Part shown: in pieces, positions 15,269-22,107 of the stretch | Numbering within the stretch: the stretch's first letter is position 1 | How the letters are laid out: each line of letters begins with the position of its first letter | DNA from: Advenella sp048381675 | Lineage (GTDB): Bacteria > Pseudomonadota > Gammaproteobacteria > Burkholderiales > Burkholderiaceae_B | DNA: 64,000 bases | Reading direction: 5' to 3' | Assembly (NCBI RefSeq): GCF_048381675.1 | Contig: NZ_JBLWIS010000007.1 | Span: 1-64,000, forward strand | Translations under genes and position numbers: made by a program | Notes under the pieces: generated by a model | What the model was told of the DNA's origin: nothing | The model's input: only the letters and a program-made list of their open reading frames with translations | The model's database searches: none

Positions 15269-16792
15269 TTAGCCCCCTTTAAGCAATTTCGGGTTAACGA
15301 CAATCAGCTTTTTACGGCCTTCGCTTGTCAGGCTTGCCCTATCCACATCAATCAGCTCTTGCAATACAGGCAATAAATGCGTCAACTTACGCAAGCGTGA
15401 AGATGGAAACCGTTGCAATACATGGCCAGTGCTTATGCAGTTGGTTCCCTGCTCATTGCATTGCTCAATCAACCACGCATCCAACTTAGCAGCCAGACTG
15501 ATTTCAGGGGCCTGTTGCAACTCTGTTAGCAATCTGCGACTTTCGCTTAAGTGCCACATAGCAATAGCGCAAGCAGCCTTCATATTTTCCCTGCTTATAT
15601 CACCTATCGTACCTGTCTCAAATAGGTGAAATAAAGCGGCAATACGGGCGGCATTATCACCAGTCTTACTGGCGACGTCTTTTACATCGGCAAGGCTTTT
15701 TAATGGAGCAAGCTCGCTTTCAATTGCGTTATAAACAGAAACCCATACGCTCTTGGCCTCGGGTGTAAGCTCAAGCGTTACGAAGGACAGACCATGACCT
15801 GTTTCGTCAAACTGTACAGGCATGTTCAGTAATTGCGTTAAACGGGCTGTAAAGACTGTAAGCCCCGCCATGTTGCCGTTAGGTTCTTGATATTGCCGGG
15901 TGCCCTGGGTGCTTTCAGGCCATGCCACCAAGAACCTTGCCAAAAAACCTGAACCTCTAGCCAGCTCCCCCGCCTTTCTCATGTAATCGACCAAGACAGG
16001 CAACTGCACCAACAGGGATACCACTAACCTTGCATTGCGGGTTGAGAAGCTTGCTGAAGTCCTGCGGCTTACCGTATGGGTGCCACCACCCCATAAAGTA
16101 TTCATTGCGGCTAGATTTCGCATAACGCTATCCGCCCCCATACCATGTGAACCAAAGACACTGCCAGCTTCATCAGAAACAACACCACCGCTTGGCCACC
16201 TTGTCGCCAATGAGTAGGTCAGCTCTTCCGGAGTAAAGTCTCCATAAATCAGCCTTGGCACTTTGGGTGGCTCAGGCTTGTCCAGCTCAAGTGCACGCAA
16301 GTTTGACTCAAACGCATCTGTTGTTTTACCGTTTTTGACAGCCTGTTTAATGGCTTCCTTACACCCTGCTTTTTTGGATTCCCAAGACTGTAGATCTGCA
16401 TGGTAATTAGCTAAATCAGCCTTCATGCTTTCAGCTTGTTGGGTCTCATATTCACGAATGGGACGGGTAAAAAACCAGTCTACCGTACTCTTACGCTCGC
16501 CAGACTCAGCTAGCACAAGCCCAAACAGGCTTACAGGGCCTGTCAGGTGCTTATTTCTGGCCACGTTAATGTGTGCCTGCCCTGCTAGGCTTAATGCAGT
16601 CAGGGCGCTTGTGGCAATCATGGCAAGCGGTGCCTGTGTGGCTTTCTGCACGTCCAGCACTGCGGCCTTTATGCCCTGCGGCAACGCATCCAGCGGGTAA
16701 GGCTCAGGATCATAAACACTACCAACCAGCGGCAAGGGGTCTGGCCATTCTGTAGCAGGCACATCATCAAGTTTTAAAATTGCAGCACTCAT
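15269..16792 (-). CDS. DUF3987-type primase-helicase-like protein
   Basis: 507 residues. The sequence matches the DUF3987 family seen in phages and islands: SLFGLVLAESGERKSTVDWFF (residues 88-108) holds a Walker-A-like loop with Lys101-Ser102, and the SPxG-like start ALDAVLDVQKATQAPLAMIATSALTALSLA precedes it. Later blocks ARIAALFHLFE and the terminal winged-helix-like region fit the family. It probably unwinds DNA as the partner of the Toprim protein encoded upstream; the two genes overlap by four bases (ATGA). Biochemical role is inferred from context. Confidence 0.8.
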   Translation of the reverse strand: MSAAILKLDDVPATEWPDPLPLVGSVYDPEPYPLDALPQGIKAAVLDVQKATQAPLAMIATSALTALSLAGQAHINVARNKHLTGPVSLFGLVLAESGERKSTVDWFFTRPIREYETQQAESMKADLANYHADLQSWESKKAGCKEAIKQAVKNGKTTDAFESNLRALELDKPEPPKVPRLIYGDFTPEELTYSLATRWPSGGVVSDEAGSVFGSHGMGADSVMRNLAAMNTLWGGGTHTVSRRTSASFSTRNARLVVSLLVQLPVLVDYMRKAGELARGSGFLARFLVAWPESTQGTRQYQEPNGNMAGLTVFTARLTQLLNMPVQFDETGHGLSFVTLELTPEAKSVWVSVYNAIESELAPLKSLADVKDVASKTGDNAARIAALFHLFETGTIGDISRENMKAACAIAMWHLSESRRLLTELQQAPEISLAAKLDAWLIEQCNEQGTNCISTGHVLQRFPSSRLRKLTHLLPVLQELIDVDRASLTSEGRKKLIVVNPKLLKGG

Positions 16793-17745
16793 ACAGGCGC
16801 CCCCATTGAAATAAGCTCATCAAGCCAATCATCTCCAATGTTGGGCGGGGTGTATATGCGTACAGTAACGCCCTGTTTGGTCAGGCGGTCTGCCAGTTGT
16901 GCGGCTGCTTTCTGCCCAGTTTCGTTCTTGTCATTATCGGCAAAAACATAAACATTCCGGACTTCAGGGGGCGGCATAAAGCCTGCCAAACCGTTTGCAC
17001 TTACGCATGGCCAGCAGGGAACACCAGATAGGATAGAAACGGCAAGGCTGGTTTCAATGCCTTCAGCAACACCGACACCCAAACGGCCATCAGGACGGGT
17101 TACAGCGTTGCCAATCTTGATACTTGCACCACTCATACTGCCAGCAGGTGAACACAGCTTTTTAACTGTCGGCACTGGCGCCTTCTGCCCCTCGATAGTT
17201 AAGAAAGTACGGTGTATGGTGATTAACTCTCCTGTCGGGGAAGTCACTGCGGCCAACATTGCAGGAAACCGGCCCATACATTCCCCGTCATGCCAATAAT
17301 CTAGGCCAGCATGAAACCGTAAAACACCAGTAGCAGGCACCATAAGCCCACGATTAATTAAGTATCGGCCTGCGGGGTCGCTCTCGGTAAGGGGGGTAGC
17401 CTCTTTCCATAAGGCCATCAGCTTGACACGGTTCTTGGTCCAATGCCTGGTCTGCTCCTGCTGACGTTCCTGTTGCGCCTGCTCAATCAATCGTTTTATA
17501 TCCGACCTCTGTTTAGGGCTTGGATAACTGCCTCCAATCCATGTACTTTGCAGGCCGGTTCTCCAATCGCCATATACGCAAGTCATCAAATCGTCGTCAC
17601 AAAACAAGCGATACCAACCAGATTTCTGTAAGCCCTTATCCTCAACTGTTTTGCAGCGGATTAAACGACCAGACTCTACACTGTCCACCTGCAAGCCAGC
17701 CTCAGCAAGGGCCTTTTCCAAACTTGTTAAATTCTTTAAGTTCAT
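16789..17745 (-). CDS. Toprim-domain primase-like protein
   Basis: 318 residues. The C-terminal half has a Toprim fold: GVAEGIETSLAVSILSG (catalytic Glu228) and VYVFADNDKNETGQKAA (Asp270-x-Asp272). The N-terminal part has WYRLFCDDDLMTCVYGDWRTG, typical of the phage/plasmid primase family related to P4 alpha. Together with the DUF3987 protein it may replace the single large P4-type primase-helicase. Its end overlaps the DUF3987 start by four bases and its start overlaps the upstream gene by four. Confidence 0.82.
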   Translation of the reverse strand: MNLKNLTSLEKALAEAGLQVDSVESGRLIRCKTVEDKGLQKSGWYRLFCDDDLMTCVYGDWRTGLQSTWIGGSYPSPKQRSDIKRLIEQAQQERQQEQTRHWTKNRVKLMALWKEATPLTESDPAGRYLINRGLMVPATGVLRFHAGLDYWHDGECMGRFPAMLAAVTSPTGELITIHRTFLTIEGQKAPVPTVKKLCSPAGSMSGASIKIGNAVTRPDGRLGVGVAEGIETSLAVSILSGVPCWPCVSANGLAGFMPPPEVRNVYVFADNDKNETGQKAAAQLADRLTKQGVTVRIYTPPNIGDDWLDELISMGAPV

Positions 17746-17960
17746 TGCATGGTCTCCGGTTTACTATCCTTGGCCGATGCTTTGATGGCATGAAACAGAT
17801 CCGCATCAGAAAAGCCTCCTTCCTGAAGGATCGTTCCAAGGGACAGAAACACCGCCATTGCTGCTTCTATAGGGTCACATTTCACTTCTTGGGCATGAGC
17901 AAAAACACAGGGGAGCACAAGATCCATGATGAATTTTTCATGTTTTTTCATTGGGTTCAT
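17742..17960 (-). CDS. Small unrecognised protein, 72 aa
   Basis: Not recognised. Mostly helical (KHEKFIMDLVLPCVFAHAQEV; PIEAAMAVFLSLGTILQEGGF), without signal peptide or metal site. ATGA overlaps link it to the genes on both sides, so it is translated as part of the replication operon. Confidence 0.6.
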   Translation of the reverse strand: MNPMKKHEKFIMDLVLPCVFAHAQEVKCDPIEAAMAVFLSLGTILQEGGFSDADLFHAIKASAKDSKPETMQ

Positions 17961-18181
17961 GCCACTTCCTTCTTTGTCGCTACTGATTGCTTGATAAGTT
18001 TCGCGCCATCAAGCGCAGTATTGATAAGGTCGGTTTGCTGTCTGATGAAATGCAAAAGAGTTCTAGCATCTTTCCTTATGCCGCTTTCATGCTCATCCAA
18101 GATTTCCCAGAGAGAATTTACGTGTGACATGGCAAGCTGTAATTCATCCAGCAAATCGCATGAAATTTGTTTGTTGTTCAT
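17957..18181 (-). CDS. Small unrecognised helical protein, 74 aa
   Basis: Start chosen at the ATG at 18181, whose ATG shares bases with the TAA of the upstream gene (TAATG) and has GGAG nine bases before it; an ATG at 18199 would lack a site. LLDELQLAMSHVNSLWEILDEHESGIRKDARTLLHFIRQQTDLI suggests two or three long helices. Loosely like the proteins at 18420 and 18751 in helix pattern. Function unknown. Confidence 0.6.
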   Translation of the reverse strand: MNNKQISCDLLDELQLAMSHVNSLWEILDEHESGIRKDARTLLHFIRQQTDLINTALDGAKLIKQSVATKKEVA

Positions 18182-18423
18182 TATTTTTTCTCCAGGCAAG
18201 GCATCATTTCGTGGGCAACACGAATCATTTCTTTGGCGATTCTGAGCAATCCAACCGGACCTATTGAGGCATAAGCCTCTTGTCCACGGAATTCATTAAT
18301 AACTTTCAGTCTAAAAAATTCCTTGTCGTATGTGACAATGTTTTTTTGTTCACGATAGTGAAAACCATCAAGTACACTGCTTCCCACTTCTTTTTTTGCG
18401 TTTGATCTATTTGGGCGACTCAT
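18181..18423 (-). CDS. Small protein, paralogue of the 20267-20476 protein
   Basis: 80 residues. The end GPVGLLRIAKEMIRVAHEMM matches DPAGLLKIAEAMTRIAREML of the 69-residue protein at 20267-20476, both after a beta-rich N-terminal part and both ending in lysines. The two are clear relatives placed in the two separate operons of the element. Function unknown; a small regulatory or adaptor role is possible. Confidence 0.62.
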   Translation of the reverse strand: MSRPNRSNAKKEVGSSVLDGFHYREQKNIVTYDKEFFRLKVINEFRGQEAYASIGPVGLLRIAKEMIRVAHEMMPCLEKK

Positions 18424-18758
18424 GCTTGATCCCTCATAGCCGCAAGAATTGCCGGCTCGTGGTCATTCTTGAAAGTTTCGGAAATATTTGATGCGTAATC
18501 GAACGTGCTATGGCAGTGCCATTTGCAGATTTTGGCGAACCGAGCGATCTTCATAAAAGCCAGTTTTGCATCACCTTGCATTCCTTCTGAAGTTTGATTT
18601 GCAATGTCCTCAATATCCTGCAAAAAATCACCGATATCACTCAAAGTCTCAATGGTGCAAATTAAGGCCGAATCAAATTCATCAGTGATGAAATCAAGGT
18701 CTTTTTTAGGAACAGAGGCATGCTCTGGGTGAATATTGGAGCTGGCGATCTTATTCAT
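18420..18758 (-). CDS. Small unrecognised helical protein, 112 aa
   Basis: Start chosen at the ATG at 18758, which overlaps the upstream stop (ATGAATAA) and has GGAGG ten bases before it; the longer reading from 18839 would run 89 bases into the neighbour. Helix-rich (ALICTIETLSDIGDFLQDIEDIA; LAFMKIARFAKICKWHCHSTFDYASNI, split over two helices). ATGA overlap with the next gene. Function unknown. Confidence 0.6.
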   Translation of the reverse strand: MNKIASSNIHPEHASVPKKDLDFITDEFDSALICTIETLSDIGDFLQDIEDIANQTSEGMQGDAKLAFMKIARFAKICKWHCHSTFDYASNISETFKNDHEPAILAAMRDQA

Positions 18759-19074
18759 GGATGGCAACCTCCGCCAAGCGCTTTTCAGCCCACTCTGCGA
18801 CTTCTTCAGCGCTGTCATACATGATGCAGCAAGTCTCACGCATCATGGACAAAAGCGCGTCTGTTTCATACCCAGTTAACGTGTCAACAGCACCATTGCT
18901 TTTCTTTAGTTGATCTACTTGAAGCAACTCAATCAGAACACCAAAGCCATTGAAGATGGTGCCTGCCTGGTTGGTAAACTTAGCGAATGGAAGGGCATTC
19001 ATACGCCCATGACTGGCGGCGCGTAGCACATCATCCCTAAGGATCGGGATGCAATCTTTCAAGCTTTTATCCAT
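18751..19074 (-). CDS. Small unrecognised helical protein, 107 aa
   Basis: Start chosen at the ATG at 19074, overlapping the upstream stop by eight bases. The sequence is helical (FNGFGVLIELLQVDQLKK; DALLSMMRETCCIMYDSAEEV) with a cysteine pair CC in the last helix. It resembles its neighbours at 17957 and 18420 in overall layout, so these may be diverged copies of one small helical family. Confidence 0.6.
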   Translation of the reverse strand: MDKSLKDCIPILRDDVLRAASHGRMNALPFAKFTNQAGTIFNGFGVLIELLQVDQLKKSNGAVDTLTGYETDALLSMMRETCCIMYDSAEEVAEWAEKRLAEVAIHE

Positions 19075-19330
19075 GACGAACACCTCCAGCAATCATCTTG
19101 GCAACGCCAGTGTTGAAGGCATCGTTCCAGGCGGTGGTTCGGCTCTGGCGCTCTTGCCAGTCATTGCATTCGATGCCGGCCAGGTGCCGTTCAAGCAAAT
19201 GATCACGCCATTCTGCCAGTGTCATTGCCTGATTGCTGGGAATGAACCAAAGACGAGCCGCATGTTCAGCTTCTTGTCGAGTAAGGGGAAATTGAGATTG
19301 CTCAGGACGAGCAAGGGCGATATTAGGCAT
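19067..19330 (-). CDS. First gene of the replication operon, target of the C4-like RNA
   Basis: 87 residues from the ATG at 19330, preceded by AAGGAGG at a seven-base distance; the ORF extends upstream to 19480 but that part is the structured leader. The protein is not recognised (RQEAEHAARLWFIP; AEWRDHLLERHLAGIE; W/R-rich helices). Its place matches that of the antirepressor or first early gene in C4/CI-controlled phage operons. The ribosome site lies inside the sequence complementary to the C4-like RNA (19338-19347). Confidence 0.65.
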   Translation of the reverse strand: MPNIALARPEQSQFPLTRQEAEHAARLWFIPSNQAMTLAEWRDHLLERHLAGIECNDWQERQSRTTAWNDAFNTGVAKMIAGGVRHG

Positions 19331-19338
19331 GGGAGCCT

Positions 19339-19377
19339 CCTTGTGTGGGTTTGTTAAACCCGCGCCCCACTTCCAAA
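19339..19377 (-). promoter_or_regulatory. Downstream target of the C4-like RNA, covering the ribosome site
   Basis: On the minus strand TTTGGAAG (19377-19370) is followed by ACACAAGG (19346-19339), whose last bases are part of the AAGGAGG ribosome site of the 19330 gene. The two words, in this order, are complementary to the two guide segments of the RNA at 19386-19457. Confidence 0.72.
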
Positions 19378-19385
19378 TGGGGTGA

Positions 19386-19457
19386 GCAGGCAAATAGCAG
19401 GGTTGGAAGACCGAGACACAAGACTCGGCAGGCCGAAGCCTCCCCACTATCGCCTGC
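19386..19457 (-). ncRNA. C4/CI-type antisense RNA
   Basis: A 72-base minus-strand segment that folds as a closed three-way form: outer stem GCAGGCGATAG with CTATTTGCCTGC; hairpin 1 AGGC-UUCG-GCCU (19430-19441); hairpin 2 CCGAG-loop-CTCGG (19411-19428) whose loop reads TCTTGTGT; then single-stranded CTTCCAACCC (19400-19409). The loop and the single strand are each complementary to a site upstream (19519-19544) and to a site downstream (19339-19377). Size, fold and the double set of targets are those of phage P1/P7 C4 RNA and P4 CI RNA, which shut off the early operon by early termination and by blocking translation. Confidence 0.78.
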
Positions 19458-19487
19458 CCATAGGAGGCATGCAATAGCATATGGACG

Positions 19488-19510
19488 AAAAAAATCCGCT
19501 ATGGTAGCGG
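19488..19510 (-). terminator. Attenuator-like terminator in the leader
   Basis: On the minus strand CCGCTA-CCA-TAGCGG is followed by ATTTTTTT, a compact intrinsic terminator between the upstream target sites and the C4-like RNA. It may end short leader transcripts. Confidence 0.7.
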
Positions 19511-19518
19511 TTCGTCCG

Positions 19519-19544
19519 CTTGTGTTGTTCGGGCTTCCAAACCC
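19519..19544 (-). promoter_or_regulatory. Upstream target of the C4-like RNA
   Basis: On the minus strand GGGTTTGGAAG (19544-19534) is followed by ACACAAG (19525-19519), the same two words in the same order as the downstream target. Pairing with the RNA would change the fold next to the terminator at 19488-19510. Confidence 0.7.
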
Positions 19545-19571
19545 GTTTCCTTTTGTTTCAGGAACGGAATA

Positions 19572-19600
19572 ATTATGCACTAGGGGAAAATGATTTGCAA
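19572..19600 (-). promoter_or_regulatory. Sigma-70 promoter of the leader and replication operon
   Basis: On the minus strand TTGCAA (19600-19595), 17 bases, then CATAAT (19577-19572). It lies just after the rha stop codon and faces the leader, so it would drive the antisense RNA and the operon beyond it. Confidence 0.75.
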
Positions 19601-19607
19601 GCATTAC

Positions 19608-20270
19608 TCACCCCTCAAGCCAAGAAAAGTCAGCAAAACCATTCAAAACCGCTTTTGCCTTTTGGTAGCCTTCATTGTGATTTTTAGCCTGGGCCATGGC
19701 TTGTGTAGCTAAATGCTGAGCCATGATCACCAGTGCCTTCCTCGGCACGGGTAGCTTTGATCGCTCCCCAGGGGAGACCCCAGCTACCTTGTTTACCAAT
19801 TTGTTTATATTGATGTGCACGTATTTTGATTTAGCTGTCTGGCCAGCAAGGGTTTGAATCCGGTCATGCAAAGCGCGATATGACGGCAGATACTCGGTCT
19901 TGTTTAAATCCACCGCCTGCCTGGCATCGCGGAATGCCTGCACCAGACGGACTTTCAAATCCACCACTCTGTCAGTATTGCGGGAAAGTGAAAGCAGAAA
20001 ATATGCCTGATCTTCATTGAGTAAAGCGTACCTATCAGAACGCCCCCTACCCAAAGTTAATTTCTCCGTTTTAAACGGAACAATTCCAAATACAATGAAG
20101 TGCTGTTTGTACTTTTCTATATTTGAAATAACGTTTTTATGCCGAATACCCAATTGACCAGCAATCAGGCGGCTATCAACTCGTGGCATATCTGTGCCGG
20201 CAACCACAATGTTATAATTGGCTTGCTCTTTCGCGCTCTCATGGCTTTTTGTTGTGGGGGCGTTTTTCAT
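19608..20270 (-). CDS. Rha-family phage regulatory protein
   Basis: 220 residues. The N-terminal half follows the Rha pattern: DMPRVDSRLIAGQLGIRHKNVISNIEKY, then RYALLNEDQAYFLLSLSRNTDRVVDLKVRLVQAFRDAR. Rha proteins are found in lambdoid and P4-like elements; the name comes from interference with phage growth in IHF-deficient hosts. The C-terminal half (YRALHDRIQTLAGQTAKSKYVHININKLVNKVAGV) is the extra domain found in many such proteins. Its start overlaps the previous gene by four bases, and the promoter of the C4-like leader lies right after its end. Confidence 0.82.
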   Translation of the reverse strand: MKNAPTTKSHESAKEQANYNIVVAGTDMPRVDSRLIAGQLGIRHKNVISNIEKYKQHFIVFGIVPFKTEKLTLGRGRSDRYALLNEDQAYFLLSLSRNTDRVVDLKVRLVQAFRDARQAVDLNKTEYLPSYRALHDRIQTLAGQTAKSKYVHININKLVNKVAGVSPGERSKLPVPRKALVIMAQHLATQAMAQAKNHNEGYQKAKAVLNGFADFSWLEG

Positions 20271-20476
20271 TTTTTATCACTCCCATAAAGCATTTCGCGG
20301 GCAATGCGTGTCATGGCTTCGGCAATTTTCAGCAGGCCAGCGGGGTCAACCTCTATGTAAACCTCGATACCACTATCTTCATCAACGGTTTTTAGAGTAC
20401 GGCTTTCGGGTTCATAAATAACAATACCCTCGGCATCAGGGTGACGGTACAGGAGGTGAGCTTCGCGTATTTCCAT
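20267..20476 (-). CDS. Small protein, paralogue of the 18181-18423 protein
   Basis: 69 residues: beta-rich first part (HPDAEGIVIYEPESRTLK; GIEVYIEV) and helix DPAGLLKIAEAMTRIAREML, which matches the helix of the protein at 18181-18423. Two bases separate it from the AlpA-like gene upstream and its end overlaps the rha start (ATGA). Function unknown. Confidence 0.65.
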   Translation of the reverse strand: MEIREAHLLYRHPDAEGIVIYEPESRTLKTVDEDSGIEVYIEVDPAGLLKIAEAMTRIAREMLYGSDKK

Positions 20477-20478
20477 AA

Positions 20479-20688
20479 TTACGCCCCCATCAAAGACTTA
20501 ATATCAGAGACGCGCCAGGATAGGCGGCCATTAATGCGCACTGGACGAATGGGGCCGTTCTCTTGTGACGACCACATGTATAGGGTTTGCCGACTGCGAT
20601 TTAGGTAGAAGGCCGCCTGCTCGGTTTTAATCGTTGGGGCGGTGATGTGATTTAATTCTGGATATGTTTGGGTGCTTTCGTGCGCCAT
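20479..20688 (-). CDS. AlpA/excisionase-like helix-turn-helix protein
   Basis: 69 residues. IKTEQAAFYLNRSRQTLYMW is the helix-turn-helix of the MerR-like AlpA/excisionase fold and RPVRINGRLSWRVSDIKSLM is the wing and last helix. Such proteins activate or aid excision by the integrase of P4-like elements. AAAGG precedes the ATG. It heads the operon alpA - 20267 gene - rha, under a promoter that contains a 13-bp inverted repeat. Confidence 0.85.
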   Translation of the reverse strand: MAHESTQTYPELNHITAPTIKTEQAAFYLNRSRQTLYMWSSQENGPIRPVRINGRLSWRVSDIKSLMGA

Positions 20689-20750
20689 GCTTAACCTTTC
20701 TGGGGTTTATTGAACATGGTGCTATGTTGCTTTTTACTTGGTACTGCATG

Positions 20751-20789
20751 CTCGAATTCGATTATGAGAAAATCGAATTCGAGTTTCAA
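20751..20789 (-). promoter_or_regulatory. Promoter of the alpA operon overlapped by a 13-bp inverted repeat
   Basis: On the minus strand TTGAAA (20789-20784), 17 bases, CATAAT (20766-20761). A perfect inverted repeat with 13-bp arms (CTCGAATTCGATT at 20751-20763, its complement at 20771-20783) covers the spacer and the -10. A protein bound to it would block the promoter, so it is a strong operator candidate. Confidence 0.75.
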
Positions 20790-20792
20790 TCG

Positions 20793-21881
20793 TTATTTTA
20801 TGCGGGTTACAAGTGCATCAGGAATGTTGTTTAAATGCCCCCTGATCGTTTCAGCGGTAATGGACGCTTTAATTTCATCGGTCATTCTTGATATTTGTCC
20901 AGCCGCTTCACGTCCTTTGTGGTCAATATCAGAATAATCACATAGTCCAGCAATGATAACTAACAGGGTATTGCGCTCGCGAGTGGTGAGTGGTTTTTCT
21001 GTCCCCTGGGTAGGTTTGGCGCCATTAATCAGCTTTTCTTGCAGAATGGCATTTTCCTGCTTCAGGTTTGCCAGTTCTTTGGCCTGGGTTTCATATTGGC
21101 TAATTTGTTTTGTGAGTTGTTTAACCCGTTCCTGTAGTTCCACTACTTCAATGCTTAATGGCTCCTCCTCTTCATCCCAGGGGATTGGCCATTCCAATCC
21201 GTTTATATGGCATATCCGCCTAATATCTCGGATATTAAGCTGCCAGTATTCTTCACTAAGAAGAAGTGACGAGCAATTAGGAGATAAGGCTATCACCTCT
21301 TCGGTTACTGATGCTTGAAGCATAGTTTTGTAATCAAGCTGGGCATCATTAAATTCTTCATCAGAACCAGCCTGAAAATTGCTTTTTGCAATAATAAAGC
21401 TTGCCTCATCAAGGGTTAAATATGATCTTGATAGGTATAACTTGTACCAGTCAGGAATAATTTTTTTTTGCGTCCCGTTAAATCTGTACATACTGTCAGG
21501 GACAGGCCAGCCATTTACTAATAACAGATCTATGAAGCCTCTCCTGTGCCAGCCAATGTAATCAGGGTCCAATTTTCCATCTGGAAAAGCTTCATAATCC
21601 CACTGATCCGGAGAACCAAAGTCTATCTCTCGAATATCACCAAAATAAGCAATTTCACTTAATAACTTATCGCATGGAGCAAAATCATGTATTTCATTGC
21701 TCATATCCTTGCTTAGCCGAGCCGTTAATTGAAAATGATTCAAATCTTCAATCTGAAGCAAAGCCTGTGCAATATTGGCAACACTGGACTTAGGGCTACT
21801 TTCCTGTAGCCCGGTAATGACCTCCCTGATTGAAATAAATGCTTCCCGATTCTTGTTTAATTGTTGTTGGAAAAAATCCAT
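20793..21881 (-). CDS. Unrecognised protein with coiled coil and conserved C-terminal domain
   Basis: About 362 residues from the ATG at 21881 (a TTG at 21911 is also in frame). The N-terminal two thirds is not recognised but includes LYLSRSYLTLDEASFIIAKS and repeated short helical segments. Residues about 245-290 form a coiled coil (ELQERVKQLTKQISQYETQA). The C-terminal TTRERNTLLVIIAGLCDYSDID and AETIRGHLNNIPDAL block is a module often seen at the end of uncharacterised proteobacterial proteins. Upstream lie the inverted GCTA repeats R1 and R2. Confidence 0.65.
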   Translation of the reverse strand: MDFFQQQLNKNREAFISIREVITGLQESSPKSSVANIAQALLQIEDLNHFQLTARLSKDMSNEIHDFAPCDKLLSEIAYFGDIREIDFGSPDQWDYEAFPDGKLDPDYIGWHRRGFIDLLLVNGWPVPDSMYRFNGTQKKIIPDWYKLYLSRSYLTLDEASFIIAKSNFQAGSDEEFNDAQLDYKTMLQASVTEEVIALSPNCSSLLLSEEYWQLNIRDIRRICHINGLEWPIPWDEEEEPLSIEVVELQERVKQLTKQISQYETQAKELANLKQENAILQEKLINGAKPTQGTEKPLTTRERNTLLVIIAGLCDYSDIDHKGREAAGQISRMTDEIKASITAETIRGHLNNIPDALVTRIK

Positions 21882-21922
21882 ATGCACAAACTCGCCAAAG
21901 TTACACGCCAAAAAACAAAGGG

Positions 21923-21977
21923 GTCAGTGCCGGGCCGCTGGCGTTGCGGTGTTCCCCCCGTCGGGGTAGGCACTGAC
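21923..21977. repeat. Hairpin between the 20793 gene and the GCTA repeats
   Basis: GTCAGTGCC (21923-21931) and GGCACTGAC (21969-21977) form a 9-bp stem around a GC-rich loop that can pair further. It lies upstream of the 20793-21881 gene and may be part of its leader. Confidence 0.5.
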
Positions 21978-21985
21978 TTTAACAT

Positions 21986-22013
21986 TAGCAACTTTAGCAA
22001 CATTAGCATTAGC
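21986..22013 (-). repeat. GCTA repeat R1 (28 bp, inverted)
   Basis: Read on the minus strand it has GCTA at offsets 0, 6, 15 and 24 and differs from L1 by one base. Confidence 0.85.
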
Positions 22014-22050
22014 AAGTGCTGAAAAGTTAAAAACTGAGACAACCAAACTT

Positions 22051-22078
22051 TAGCAAGATTAGCAACTTTAGCAGTAGC
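22051..22078 (-). repeat. GCTA repeat R2 (28 bp, inverted)
   Basis: Same 6-9-9 spacing on the minus strand, 65 bp from R1 (L1 and L2 are 64 bp apart). It lies 30 bases after the integrase stop codon. Confidence 0.85.
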
Positions 22079-22107
22079 AACTTACCAAAAACCAAAAAAA
22101 CACTGCC

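Noticed and set aside
18751..19330. Toxin-antitoxin pair among the small overlapping genes
   Set aside because: Overlap and size would fit, but no toxin fold or antitoxin DNA-binding motif can be seen.
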